This document shows, one piece after another, positions 17,413-27,056 of a DNA stretch of 64,000 nt (position 1 is its first letter; each line of letters starts with the position of its first letter). The position numbers and the translations under genes were made by a program. The notes below the pieces were generated by a model that saw only the letters and a program-made list of their open reading frames with translations, had not been told where the DNA came from and did no database searches. The stretch covers positions 1 to 64,000 of the forward strand of contig CANIWM010000021.1 of assembly GCA_947471505.1 (NCBI GenBank), read 5' to 3'. The stretch comes from Chthoniobacteraceae bacterium. GTDB lineage: Bacteria; Verrucomicrobiota; Verrucomicrobiia; Chthoniobacterales; Chthoniobacteraceae.

Positions 17413-17544
17413 CTACCAGATGCCTTTAGCCCGTTGCTTGAGCTCCCAAACGCGGAGTGCTGCACGGATGAGGCGGATATTTTTTCCGCTCCAAGGTGTC
17501 CGTTTCATGCGACGTTTGACTTGCGATTTCGTGTTCTCATTCAT
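17413..17544 (-). CDS. Possible 43-residue basic protein upstream of tRNA-Lys
   Basis: A short open frame from ATG at 17544 encodes MNENTKSQVKRRMKRTPWSG, then a helical segment (IRLIRAALRVWELKQRAKG) ending in IW. It is very basic, with three Trp. It lies on the tRNA-Lys strand, ending 79 bases before the tRNA, so one transcript could carry both. The ribosome site is weak and I do not recognise a family. Base composition and the regular amphipathic pattern favour a real protein, but the evidence is thin. Confidence 0.45.
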   Translation of the reverse strand: MNENTKSQVKRRMKRTPWSGKNIRLIRAALRVWELKQRAKGIW

Positions 17545-17697
17545 GGTCAGTGAAAAGGTTCGCTGTCGATTTTAGCATCGCCTGTTCCATTTTACCTCAG
17601 GGATTTTCGCGCGGTGGAAAATGACAGAGATCGTGTCGGCTGCGGCACGTTCCCTGCGTTCGGACACGCCATCAAAGTATCCGAAACAGTCCACGGC

Positions 17698-18822
17698 ATG
17701 AGCAATAAACGCATTCTCCTTATCCACGAAGACCGCATCGTCACCAATCTCTATCGCGAGAAACTGGAAGCAAGCGGCCTTTTGGTCGATTCTACGCGAC
17801 ACATCGATCAGGCCCAAAAATTGATCGAGCAGCGAAAGCCTGACGCGATCCTCGTGGACCTCGTTTTGCAGTCGGGCAGCTCGATCGCGTTGATCGAAGC
17901 GCTACGGGCTGACCCAGACACGATGGGTTTGCCCATCCTGATCTTCCCGAACTCGCTCCATCAACTCAGCGCTTCCGCGATGACGGCGGGTGCGAACAAA
18001 GTGATCCTTCGCGGAAGGCGAGCCATCGGCTCAGTCATTGATGCTGCCAGGGTCGCCATCGGGTTGGAAGGCCTCGGAGATTCTGTAGATGCCGCCATTT
18101 ATAACCCTGACGAGGGGTGGATCAGTTCGATATCCGGCTCCGCCGTAGAAAGCGTCAATCAAATGCGGCATTGCATACCCGGTCTCGTCTCGGTGCCGCC
18201 AGACACGATGATGCTCAAGAGCCTCTGGGCTATCGTCCATGCGGTCGCAGAGCGCGTGCATTTCTTGGGGGATCGCGTGCTTTCCCAGTTCGCCGCAGCG
18301 CTCGATCTATTGCTTGCAGACCTCAATGAAATACCTGAGCAACTGAATTCATCGACTCTTCGCACGGTCGGCCAAGCGATCGATTTTTTTGGCATCCTCT
18401 TGGCGGACGATGTTGGTAAGTTATGCAAAGACCCGGCGCTCGCGAAAATCCTCGTGGTGGACGATGAGGAAAGTGCGCTTCAATTCATCAGCGCGGCGAT
18501 GCAGATGGTCGGACTCAAAACCGACACTGCTGATTCGCCAATTTCTGCGCTGAATAAGCTCGAAGGAAGTAGCAAAGATTTGATTTTTCTCGATGTCGGA
18601 CTGCCGGATATGAGCGGCTTTGACCTCTGTCAAAAAATCCGTGCGCTCGACGCGCACAAGAAGACTCCGATCGTGTTTCTTACCGGTATGGCTACTTTCC
18701 AGAACAAGGCGCTGGCCAGTCTCAGCGGAGGCAGCGACTTCGTGGGCAAGCCCTTTAATTTACCGGAGCTTGGAGTGAAAGCGCTCATGTGGCTCTTTCG
18801 CGGGCAACTCTCGATGAATTGA
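17698..18822 (+). CDS. Double-receiver response regulator
   Basis: A signalling protein of 374 residues starting at ATG 17698 (MSNKRILLIHED). Two CheY-like receiver domains flank a helical middle. Receiver 1 (residues 1-125) keeps an acidic pair in LIHED and the phospho-acceptor Asp54 in ILVDLVL. Receiver 2 (from ~250) is more canonical, with KILVVDDEES, Asp299 in LIFLDVGLPDMSG, and FLTGMA and GKPF for the Thr/Ser and Lys. The middle (~145-240) has Hpt-like helices but no clear phospho-His. No output domain is present and no kinase is adjacent. It may act as a phosphorelay hub or motility/adhesion switch. Confidence 0.85.
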   Translation: MSNKRILLIHEDRIVTNLYREKLEASGLLVDSTRHIDQAQKLIEQRKPDAILVDLVLQSGSSIALIEALRADPDTMGLPILIFPNSLHQLSASAMTAGANKVILRGRRAIGSVIDAARVAIGLEGLGDSVDAAIYNPDEGWISSISGSAVESVNQMRHCIPGLVSVPPDTMMLKSLWAIVHAVAERVHFLGDRVLSQFAAALDLLLADLNEIPEQLNSSTLRTVGQAIDFFGILLADDVGKLCKDPALAKILVVDDEESALQFISAAMQMVGLKTDTADSPISALNKLEGSSKDLIFLDVGLPDMSGFDLCQKIRALDAHKKTPIVFLTGMATFQNKALASLSGGSDFVGKPFNLPELGVKALMWLFRGQLSMN

Positions 18823-18870
18823 GGAAACTCCGGTTGAAAGTTCGCAAGCGTTGCGGCAGCGTTGGCGGCG

Positions 18871-21800
18871 ATGCAGACCTTCCAAATTGAGCCCCTCGAA
18901 TTCCGAATCGCCCCGGCGACTGTGCTTACGAGCGCGGTTTTCACCAGCGAGAGCACGATCATTTCTGGGACTTACGATGGGGGCGTGGATGCCACGATTG
19001 AGGTCTTCGCGAAGCCCATTGGCGGCGCTCCGGTTTCACTCGGAACGCTGAACTATTTCGCAGCAGACGGCCCGGTCTTTACTGCGTTTGCGCCGGTCTT
19101 GGAGCCGGGCACTTCGGTGGCGGTGATCGTCACGCCGCTGGGCGGGATTGCGGATGCGGTGGCGGGGCCGATGGGGGCCACGCGCGGCTTGTGGGCGGAG
19201 GATATGGAGGTGCTGGAGAGTGGCGCTTCGCAGGTGGTGAATTTCACCGTGCATCTCAGCCTTCCTTCGGCGCAGCAGGTGTCGGTTGTTTACACGACTG
19301 CTGCTGGCACTGCGACTGCGGGGCAGGACTTCGCGGCGACTTCCGGCACGATCAATTTTGCGCCGGGTGAGACGGTGAAAACGGTGGCGGTGACGCTGCT
19401 CGGCGACACCGTGAGCGAGGGCAGCGAGGGCTTCGAGCTTCTGCTCTCCAACAGCATTGGCGCGCTGGTCGCCGACTCGAATGCCTCCTGCGTGGTTCGC
19501 GATGACGACGCCTCCTCGGCGGGTGCAATTGGCGTCTACTTTGTCCCGCTCACCGTCACGGAAGGCGGCACAGCGATGATGGAGCTGCGCCTCACTCGCG
19601 CCGCAGGGGTCTCGGTGAATGTGGACTTGGCCACGAGCGATGGTTCGGCGCTGGGCGGCTCCGATTTCACCAGCACCACGGGGACGATTACGTTCGCGCC
19701 GGGGCAGACTTCGCAGACGTTCGCCATCCCGATTTTGAATGACGCGACCTTCGAGGGCCGCGAGCGATTTTTCGTGAATGTGCAGGGCGCGACTTCTGGG
19801 CTCGAAGTGCTCTCGCAGTCGGGCGTTGTCACCGTGCTCGATAACGACGCGCCGACGGGGCCGCTCGTGACGATTGCGGACGTAGCCATCGCGGAGGGAA
19901 CGTCCGCTTCCCCCACCAGCTACACGATCACCGTTGCGCTGAGCGCGCCAGCCGTAGAAGCAGTCTCCCTCCGCATCGCCACGGGCGATGGTTCGGCGCG
20001 CTCGACGGACTACCAAGGCGGCACGGGGACGCTCACGTTTGAAGTCGGAGAGAGCGCGGGGAGCATCAGCCTACTCGTCCGCGCGGACGACTTTTTCGAG
20101 ACGAATGAGACGTTCTTTTTCGCCCTCGATCAAGTGACGGGAGCCGTCGCCAGCGACACCTTCGCCGTCTGCACGATCACGAACGACGACACCGGCCTGC
20201 CCGTGCTCGAAATCACCGATGCAACGCCCGTCACCGAGACCGACGCGAGCGGCGTCTCCGCGCAGTTCACCATCACACTTTCCGCCGTCTCCGCGACTGC
20301 GGTAAGCGTGAACGTCTTCACAGACCTCGGCACCGCAGTGGGCGGGCTCGACTACACGCCCGCCAGCGGCACGCTCACTTTCGCCCCCGGCGAAACGAGC
20401 AAAAACCTCTCCATCGCCATCACCGGCGACCTTTCCTACGAGTCCACGGAAACCTTTGGTGTGAACCTTGCCAGCCCCACAGGCGCAAGGATTGCGGACA
20501 CCGTCGGCGTCGGCACCATCCTCGACAACGACCCCGTGAACACCGCCACCCCGCAGCTCCGCATCCTAGACAGCCAGTTCCTCGAAGGCACGGGGCAAAA
20601 CAAAACGGCCAACGTCATCATCGCCCTCGACCACGCCGCGCCAGCGCCCATCACCGTGCAACTTCGCTACCGTAATGGGACCGCTGTTGTAGGCAGTGAT
20701 GTTGGCAACCCCACGCTCACCGTCACCATCCCGGCGGGTGCAAATTCCGGTCTGTCGTCCTTCGGCATCGGGGGCGATTTCGCCTTGGAGCCCGACGAGT
20801 TTTTCTACGTGGATGTGCTCTCCGCGACCGCCTCCACCGTCGTGGATAATCGCGCCCGCATCACCCTCCTCAACGACGACTCCGGCCCCGACATCAGCGA
20901 GGATCAAAAGACCGCCCGTTGGCGCGATGTGGACGGCGACTTCATCACCCTCACTGCCAGCAAAGGAATCCTCACCACGGCCAACTTCGCCATGCTCCCC
21001 GTTGCCAGCGGGCTCGTCCTCGGCGCGCTGTTTTTCGACACGCCAGACGCCACCGGCCTCTCGTTCACCATCTCCGCGAAGGGCTCTGGCAAAAGCATCC
21101 AGATGGGCGGCATCATCGCCACGGGCATCGATCTCGGAGCGGTCAAAGTGCAAGGCGACATCGCCCGCATCGTCGCCGGCAGCGGGGGGAAAGCGCCCGC
21201 CGTAGCCAAGCTCGATCTCCTCTCCATCGGCGCGCAAGGCTCCGCGAACGACCTCTCCAATAGCAGCCTCTCCGAACTCACCGGGCGACTCGGCACCGTC
21301 AACGTCCTCGGCAACATCGGCAGCGCCACCATCAGCATCAACTCCGGCACAGCCCCGAGCATCGCCAGCCTCAAAGTCGGCGGCCAAATCAAAGGCGGCA
21401 GCACCGACGGAGCAGGCTACATTTTCGCCACCGGCGACATCGCCAGCATCGCCATACGCGGCGACCTCGAAGGCGGCGCGGGCTTTTACAGCGGCAGCAT
21501 CCAGACGCTCGGCAGCGTCGGCAAACTCACCATCGGCGGCAGCATAAAGGGCGGCGCTGGCAGTCGTAGCGGCGGCATCTTCGCACACGGCTTCCACACG
21601 CCCGCCGCACCGGGCATCGCCAGCATCGCCGTCGCGGGAAGCATCATCGGCGGCAGCGGCGCAGGCGCAGGAGCCATCTACAGCTACGGCGCAGTGGGTT
21701 CGCTTAAAGTGGGTGGCGATATTCTCAATGGGTTCATCGCAACGGGCGGCATCGCGAAGCTCACCGTCGGGCGCGATGTCAGCGGCACGCAGATCGTTTC

Positions 21801-22197
21801 CGGCGTCACGATTGCGGGCACGGGATTCACCAACCCGACTGCGTCCATTGCTCCAGCAGGCCGCGCTACCAAAGGCTTTGGGTCCGTCACCGTCGGCAGA
21901 AACTGGATCGCCAGCTCGCTCGCCGCCGACATTCAGCCCGACGTGGGCGGGATGTATGGCACCGCAGAAAACCGTCTCCTTTACGCAAACACTGTCGCCG
22001 CGATTCAGTCCGTGAATATCAAAGGCACCGTCAGCGGAAGCTCGGCGCTGAACGACACATTCGGCTTCGTCGCCCGCACCATCGGCGCATTCCACGCCGC
22101 CAACGCATCGCCATCACTGAACCCCAGCAGCGTAGATGTGCTCACCATCGGAGCGGGCACCGACGTGAAGCTCCGCGAAGTCATCACCGCCGCGTAG
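18871..22197 (+). CDS. Giant LEPR-XLL-like surface protein with five Calx-beta domains
   Basis: About 1108 residues from the ATG at 18871 (MQTFQIEPLEFRIAPAT); a TTG three codons earlier is possible. After the LEPR-like start and a ~90-residue beta module come five Calx-beta domains in tandem (roughly residues 110-210, 218-325, 328-440, 442-550, 553-665). Each ends in a D-D-D/N-D type acidic motif for calcium and contains a DGSA/GTA strand. A DVDGDFITLTASKG module shared with the protein at 11306 follows, then four ~30-residue I-x-G-G-x-x-x-S/A-G solenoid repeats, and a C-terminal DVKLREV tail. It is probably a calcium-stabilised extracellular adhesin. Confidence 0.75.
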   Translation: MQTFQIEPLEFRIAPATVLTSAVFTSESTIISGTYDGGVDATIEVFAKPIGGAPVSLGTLNYFAADGPVFTAFAPVLEPGTSVAVIVTPLGGIADAVAGPMGATRGLWAEDMEVLESGASQVVNFTVHLSLPSAQQVSVVYTTAAGTATAGQDFAATSGTINFAPGETVKTVAVTLLGDTVSEGSEGFELLLSNSIGALVADSNASCVVRDDDASSAGAIGVYFVPLTVTEGGTAMMELRLTRAAGVSVNVDLATSDGSALGGSDFTSTTGTITFAPGQTSQTFAIPILNDATFEGRERFFVNVQGATSGLEVLSQSGVVTVLDNDAPTGPLVTIADVAIAEGTSASPTSYTITVALSAPAVEAVSLRIATGDGSARSTDYQGGTGTLTFEVGESAGSISLLVRADDFFETNETFFFALDQVTGAVASDTFAVCTITNDDTGLPVLEITDATPVTETDASGVSAQFTITLSAVSATAVSVNVFTDLGTAVGGLDYTPASGTLTFAPGETSKNLSIAITGDLSYESTETFGVNLASPTGARIADTVGVGTILDNDPVNTATPQLRILDSQFLEGTGQNKTANVIIALDHAAPAPITVQLRYRNGTAVVGSDVGNPTLTVTIPAGANSGLSSFGIGGDFALEPDEFFYVDVLSATASTVVDNRARITLLNDDSGPDISEDQKTARWRDVDGDFITLTASKGILTTANFAMLPVASGLVLGALFFDTPDATGLSFTISAKGSGKSIQMGGIIATGIDLGAVKVQGDIARIVAGSGGKAPAVAKLDLLSIGAQGSANDLSNSSLSELTGRLGTVNVLGNIGSATISINSGTAPSIASLKVGGQIKGGSTDGAGYIFATGDIASIAIRGDLEGGAGFYSGSIQTLGSVGKLTIGGSIKGGAGSRSGGIFAHGFHTPAAPGIASIAVAGSIIGGSGAGAGAIYSYGAVGSLKVGGDILNGFIATGGIAKLTVGRDVSGTQIVSGVTIAGTGFTNPTASIAPAGRATKGFGSVTVGRNWIASSLAADIQPDVGGMYGTAENRLLYANTVAAIQSVNIKGTVSGSSALNDTFGFVARTIGAFHAANASPSLNPSSVDVLTIGAGTDVKLREVITAA

Positions 22198-22202
22198 GAG
22201 GC

Positions 22203-23507
22203 CTATTGCCCTGCCGGGTCAAAGCGGAACTTCCACTGACTCTCCACGCGCTTTCCTCGAACCATCGCGGTAATTGTCACCGTGTATTCCCCCGGCTCCA
22301 GCGGCTTGGGCAGCTTCGCCGAGAGGGTCGTCTTCGTCGTGTCCACCCACGAGTGGGGAATCATGCCCGCGCCGCTCAGTCGCAGCATCACAGAGTTTGC
22401 GTCGAAGGCACCCAGCGTCGAGAGGTTCGCCCGCAGCACTGGGCGCGGGTCTTTGATCACCTCTCCATCGAGCGGCTGCGTGAGCAGCGCAGGCGTGGAG
22501 GGCGCGGAAGGGCTCACCGCCGGAGCCGTCGGCGCATCTACCGACTGTGCCCGGCCCGACCACGCAAAGACGGGATTGAAATCCTGCGGACGCTCATCCA
22601 GCCAGCTAAAGCGCGGCACGCGGTCCACCGGTCCCGCGAAAATCGCTCGCGACGCACCGAGGGTGAATCCCGCCTCGTAGCCCGCTTGTTTGATCAGCTC
22701 CAGCACCCGAGGCGACGTGTAGCCGAAGGGATACGCGTAAGTCGCGCACTTGATCCCCAGTCGCTGCTCCAGCGCTTGCTTTGGCACCACGATCTCCTGC
22801 TTTAGCCACTCGTCGAAAGCCTCCGGCGTCTTCCCCTGCATATCGCGCAGATTTGCGTGCGAATGGCTGTGGCAGCCGATCTCCACGCCTTCATCCCGCA
22901 ACTGCGCGAGCTGCTCCCACGTGAGCGCCGTCCCCCGGCTGATGAAGTTTGTGTAAACGAAACACGTCCACGGATAGCCAAATTTCTTCAGGATCGGGCG
23001 GGCAATATCGAACGTGGAGCCGAACCCGTCATCAATCGTGATCATCGCGCTCTTCGCCGGGATCGTCTTTTCCCCACGCTTCCACGCGAGGAAGTCCTGC
23101 ATGGAGATCACCGTGATTCCGCCGTCCTTGAGCTTCTGCATGTGCTCCTCAAACACCGCAGGCGCGATGTGCAGCGCAGGCGGGGCCTTCAGTTCCACGC
23201 GATGATAAAGCAGCACGGCCACCTGCGCATTCCGGTCCACCGTCACCGGCCCCGTGGGCACCGGTTCGACGACATTTCCCGCGTTTACCTTTGGCACGAC
23301 GGGTGCCCCGAGCACCGGCGCAGGCTCTAGCTTCACATCGGGCCCCGGCGCAGCCAGCGCCTTGTCGTGCTTTTGCCAAAAAGCCAGTCGCTCCAGCGTT
23401 GCGGGCGACCACTTCTTCAGCCCGAAGAAAGCCGCACACAGCAGCAGTGCGGAAATGAGGAACTTTCGCAAAAACGGACGCTTTGGCTCTTGGTCGTGGT
23501 AATACAT
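22203..23507 (-). CDS. Membrane-anchored polysaccharide deacetylase
   Basis: A 434-residue NodB-domain protein that removes acetyl groups from a cell-wall or exopolysaccharide amino sugar. Residues ~15-32 form a single N-terminal membrane anchor. The NodB motifs are visible: MITIDDGFGSTFD (catalytic and metal Asp), EIGCHSHSHANL (metal His pair) and YAYPFGYTSPRVL (groove). A Pro/Val linker separates the anchor from the catalytic domain. The C-terminal ~110 residues are an Ig-like beta domain with 'PLDGEVIKDPRPVLRANLS'-type strands, perhaps for polymer binding. It converges with the giant surface protein, five bases apart. Confidence 0.88.
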   Translation of the reverse strand: MYYHDQEPKRPFLRKFLISALLLCAAFFGLKKWSPATLERLAFWQKHDKALAAPGPDVKLEPAPVLGAPVVPKVNAGNVVEPVPTGPVTVDRNAQVAVLLYHRVELKAPPALHIAPAVFEEHMQKLKDGGITVISMQDFLAWKRGEKTIPAKSAMITIDDGFGSTFDIARPILKKFGYPWTCFVYTNFISRGTALTWEQLAQLRDEGVEIGCHSHSHANLRDMQGKTPEAFDEWLKQEIVVPKQALEQRLGIKCATYAYPFGYTSPRVLELIKQAGYEAGFTLGASRAIFAGPVDRVPRFSWLDERPQDFNPVFAWSGRAQSVDAPTAPAVSPSAPSTPALLTQPLDGEVIKDPRPVLRANLSTLGAFDANSVMLRLSGAGMIPHSWVDTTKTTLSAKLPKPLEPGEYTVTITAMVRGKRVESQWKFRFDPAGQ

Positions 23508-23634
23508 GATGACGCCGCGATAGAACCGGCATTCCCCAAAATGGCGAGCGGGAAAAAGCGCCGTTCGAGCGAGCTGCGGCAGTTTGAATTTGCGTAGCGG
23601 CGGCTGCCCGCTAGGTTCCGCGCCCTTTTATAAA

Positions 23635-26352
23635 ATGAGCGCGAACTACAAAGACACACTGCTACTGCCCAAGACCGATTTCCCGATGAAGGCCGACCTC
23701 GTGAAACGCGAGCCCGAGCGCCTGGCGAAGTGGGAGGCCGCGGGGCTCTACCAGCAGATTCTCGACAGCCGCATCGGCGCACCGCTTTTCGTCCTGCACG
23801 ACGGACCTCCGTTCGCAAATGGCGACGTCCACATGGGCACGGCGCTCAACAAGATCCTCAAGGACCTCATCGTAAAGAGCCGCTCGATGCTTGGCTTCCG
23901 CGCACCGTTCGTGCCGGGCTGGGACTGCCACGGTCTGCCCATCGAGTTCAAAGTGGTGAAAGAACAGCGCGGCCTAGAGCCCGCAGAAATCCGCCGTCGC
24001 GCCGAGGCGTTTGCGCGCAAGTATATCGAGATTCAGCGCGGGCAGTTTAAGCGGCTAGGCGTCTTCGGTTCGTGGGCCGATCCGTATCTCACGCTCGCGC
24101 CTTCGTACGAGGCGGACATCATCCGTGCGTTCGGCGGGTTCGTGGAAAAGGGGCTCGTGTATCAGTCGAAAAAGCCCGTGTACTGGAGCACGGGCGCACA
24201 GACGGCGCTGGCGGAGGCTGAGGTGGAATACGCGCAGAGAACGGACCCGGCGATCTTTGTGAGGCTCCGACTTACGCCGGAGTCCGAGGAGATTATCGGA
24301 CAGGATGGCCCAACATACCTCATCATCTGGACAACGACACCTTGGACGCTACCCGCGAATGTTGCGGTCGCATTTAATCCGAACCTCAAATACCGGCTTA
24401 GTAGAGGCGCTGGAGCAAACTACCTCACTGCGGGTACTCCACATCTTCCGCCGGATATTTTCGACCCAATTCCAGGAGAACCAGGCTTGCGGATGTTGCT
24501 CGCGGTTCCAGCACAGGTGCTTTCTGAATTGAAATATCAGCACCCATTCCTCGAACGAACCGGGCCAATGATCCCCGCCGATTTTGTGACCGCTGAAACT
24601 GGCTCGGGACTTGTCCACATCGCCCCCGGCCACGGCAAGGACGACTACATCGCCGGACAAGCCAACGGCCTGCCCGTCCTCTCGCCCGTGGACGACTACG
24701 GCAAGCTCACCGAGGACTGCGGGATGCCGCAATGGGTCGGCAAGTATGTGTTCGACGCCAACGCCGAGATCGTCGCCTTCCTCCGCAAAAGCGGCGCGCT
24801 GCTCGCCGAGCAAAAATACACCCACGACTACCCCCACTGCTGGCGCAGCAAGACGCCCATCGTTTTCCGCGCGGTGGAGCAGTTCTTCATCAACGTGGAC
24901 AAGATTCGCGCCGACGCGCTGGAGGCGATTGATAAGACGCAGTGGCTCCCGCATTGGGGCCGCAACCGCATCTTCGGCACCGTGGAATCGCGGCCCGACT
25001 GGTGCATCTCGCGGCAGCGCACTTGGGGCGTTCCTCTGCCTGTATTCTACGAAGCGAACGGGACTCCCATCGTTCGCGCTGACCTCGCGGCGCGCGTCGC
25101 GGACCTCGTCGAGAGCGGCGGGACGAATCTGTGGTTTGAAAAGGACGACGCATGGTGGGCCGCGCAACTCGGCTTGCCCGCCGACACTTCGCGCCGCAAC
25201 GACACGCTCGACGTGTGGATCGACTCCGGCGTTTCCCATCGCGCAGTCACGTCGCGGCACCCGGAACTCAAGGCGTGCGGCGGTGTCGCCGACGTTTACC
25301 TCGAAGCGACCGATCAGCATCGCGGCTGGTTCCAGTCGTCGCTCATGACGAGCGTCGCCCTCACCGGACACGCGCCGTATAAGACCGTCATCACGCACGG
25401 CTTCGTCGTGGACAAAGACACCAAGCGCAAGATCAGCAAGAGCGAGCAGGGCGCTTACAAAAAGCCGATGGAAGCCGAGTATTTCGTCGGCAAATACGGC
25501 GCAGACATCGTGCGCCTGTGGGCCGCGAGCGTGGAATACACAAACGACGTTCCGTTTTCCGAAGACGGCTTCGCCCGCACCAGCGAGGCATACCGCAGCT
25601 TCCGCAACGTGCTCCGCATTTTGCTCGCGAACATCTCCGACTACGACGCTTCGCAAAGCGCCGAGCCGACCACCGTGGACCGCTGGATCCTCAGCAAACT
25701 GCAAACGGTCATCGCCACGTGCCGCACGGCGTATGATGCGTTCGACTTCCGCAAAGTCTTCGAGACCGTAAATCAATTCTGCACCGTCGATCTCAGCGCG
25801 CTCTACGTGGACATCACAAAAGACCGCATGTATTGCGACGCCGCTAACTCGCCACGCCGCCGCGCCACGCAAGCCGTCATGCACGCTTCGTTTGAAGCCG
25901 TCGCGAAACTCCTCGCGCCCATCCTCGCATACACCGCCGATGAAGCGTGGGAGTTCTCCGGCAAGACCACGAGCATCCACATCGAGAAGCTCCCCGAGGC
26001 AAACGCCGCCCTGCGCGACGAAGCTCTCGAAGCCAAAGTGGACGAGTGGCTCAAACTCCGCGCCGCCATTTACCAGCAAGCCATCGAGCCCGCACGCCAG
26101 GCGAAGACCGTCGCCAAATCGCTCGAAGCCGCAGTCGTGCTGGAGCTCCCCGACGCCGCGCCTTACACGCCCGCCGAGCACGCCGAGCTAGAGGAGTTCC
26201 TCATCATCAGCGAACTCACGCTCACCAGCGCGACGACACTCGGAGCCCGCGTCACAAAGAGCGCACAGCCCCAATGCCCCCGCTGCTGGCGGCACCAGCC
26301 GCTCACCGCACGCGAGGTCTGCGCCCGCTGCGACGAAGCGCTGCCTGCGTAG
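23635..26352 (+). CDS. ileS: Isoleucyl-tRNA synthetase
   Basis: Charges tRNA-Ile in the cytosol. It is 905 residues from the ATG at 23635. The class I HIGH motif appears as GDVHMGTALNK near residue 63, the CP1 editing domain shows TTPWTLPANVAVAF, and the KMSKS loop is KRKISKSEQGA near residue 598. The C-terminal zinc ribbon (CPRCW...CARC) is intact, placing it with bacterial-type IleRS. The stretch around 24260-24600, within the editing domain, uses noticeably more A/T-ending codons than the rest of the gene. Neighbours are unrelated and no T-box leader is visible. Confidence 0.97.
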   Translation: MSANYKDTLLLPKTDFPMKADLVKREPERLAKWEAAGLYQQILDSRIGAPLFVLHDGPPFANGDVHMGTALNKILKDLIVKSRSMLGFRAPFVPGWDCHGLPIEFKVVKEQRGLEPAEIRRRAEAFARKYIEIQRGQFKRLGVFGSWADPYLTLAPSYEADIIRAFGGFVEKGLVYQSKKPVYWSTGAQTALAEAEVEYAQRTDPAIFVRLRLTPESEEIIGQDGPTYLIIWTTTPWTLPANVAVAFNPNLKYRLSRGAGANYLTAGTPHLPPDIFDPIPGEPGLRMLLAVPAQVLSELKYQHPFLERTGPMIPADFVTAETGSGLVHIAPGHGKDDYIAGQANGLPVLSPVDDYGKLTEDCGMPQWVGKYVFDANAEIVAFLRKSGALLAEQKYTHDYPHCWRSKTPIVFRAVEQFFINVDKIRADALEAIDKTQWLPHWGRNRIFGTVESRPDWCISRQRTWGVPLPVFYEANGTPIVRADLAARVADLVESGGTNLWFEKDDAWWAAQLGLPADTSRRNDTLDVWIDSGVSHRAVTSRHPELKACGGVADVYLEATDQHRGWFQSSLMTSVALTGHAPYKTVITHGFVVDKDTKRKISKSEQGAYKKPMEAEYFVGKYGADIVRLWAASVEYTNDVPFSEDGFARTSEAYRSFRNVLRILLANISDYDASQSAEPTTVDRWILSKLQTVIATCRTAYDAFDFRKVFETVNQFCTVDLSALYVDITKDRMYCDAANSPRRRATQAVMHASFEAVAKLLAPILAYTADEAWEFSGKTTSIHIEKLPEANAALRDEALEAKVDEWLKLRAAIYQQAIEPARQAKTVAKSLEAAVVLELPDAAPYTPAEHAELEEFLIISELTLTSATTLGARVTKSAQPQCPRCWRHQPLTAREVCARCDEALPA

Positions 26353-26385
26353 CCCGGCCCTACATCGAAGAGGAATATCCAGGGT

Positions 26386-26832
26386 TCATTTCACCCGCCC
26401 GTGCTCGATCTCCGGCGCGTCCGTATCGCTGCCGCCTTGCGCGAGATGTTCACGCGCCAGCTCGGCGAGCCGCGCGTAATCGCTGCGGATTTCACTCAGT
26501 TCTTCTTCCGACAGTTTTTCCAAATCGAGCAGCGCGACGTGTGCGCCGACGGTCGCGCGGATGAGTTCATCGAGCTTGATCTGAATCGCCTGCGTGTCCC
26601 GGTTCTGGCTGTTCTGGATGAGGAAAACCATGAGGAACGTGATGATCGTCGTGCTCGTATTAATGATCAGTTGCCACGTATCGCTGAAGTGGAAAATGGG
26701 GCCGGTGATGAGCCACAGCGCGATCAGCCCGGCGGCGATGGAGAAGGAAATCGGGCGGCCCGTCATCACGGAGCACCATTGCGCGAGTCGGGTAAATTTC
26801 GAGGACGGGTTTGGTTTGGCGTCTAAAATCAT
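26386..26832 (-). CDS. Low-affinity iron permease family membrane protein
   Basis: A 148-residue inner-membrane protein starting at ATG 26832. It has two membrane segments (ISFSIAAGLIALWLITGPIF and LIINTSTTIITFLMVFLIQ) separated by a short FSDTWQL turn. The following QNSQNRDTQAIQIKLDELIR helix is the signature of the family named after yeast Fet4, although bacterial members are short and iron transport is unproven for them. The C-terminal ~50 residues form a charged helix, possibly a coiled coil. It converges with ileS. Confidence 0.82.
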   Translation of the reverse strand: MILDAKPNPSSKFTRLAQWCSVMTGRPISFSIAAGLIALWLITGPIFHFSDTWQLIINTSTTIITFLMVFLIQNSQNRDTQAIQIKLDELIRATVGAHVALLDLEKLSEEELSEIRSDYARLAELAREHLAQGGSDTDAPEIEHGRVK

Positions 26833-27056
26833 ATTACCGCAATTACACCGCGTCCGCACGGGGAAGGAGAGGATATAAATAGAAACTATGCCCAGCCTCC
26901 GCTGGTCACAGTTCTCTCCCAACGTGAGCACGGAGCGCTGGTGCGTGGGTGTCGATGTGCGGCGTTGGGCTCTTTACATGCCCCTGACAATTTTTCGGAT
27001 GCACCGTTCGCCACTTCCCATCATGGTCGGTGCGCCATGTCGTTCTTCTTCCATTC

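Noticed and set aside
24349-26181. Minus-strand open frame (610 codons) opposite ileS
   Set aside because: It lies wholly antisense to ileS, whose motifs are intact. No start signal or domain is seen.
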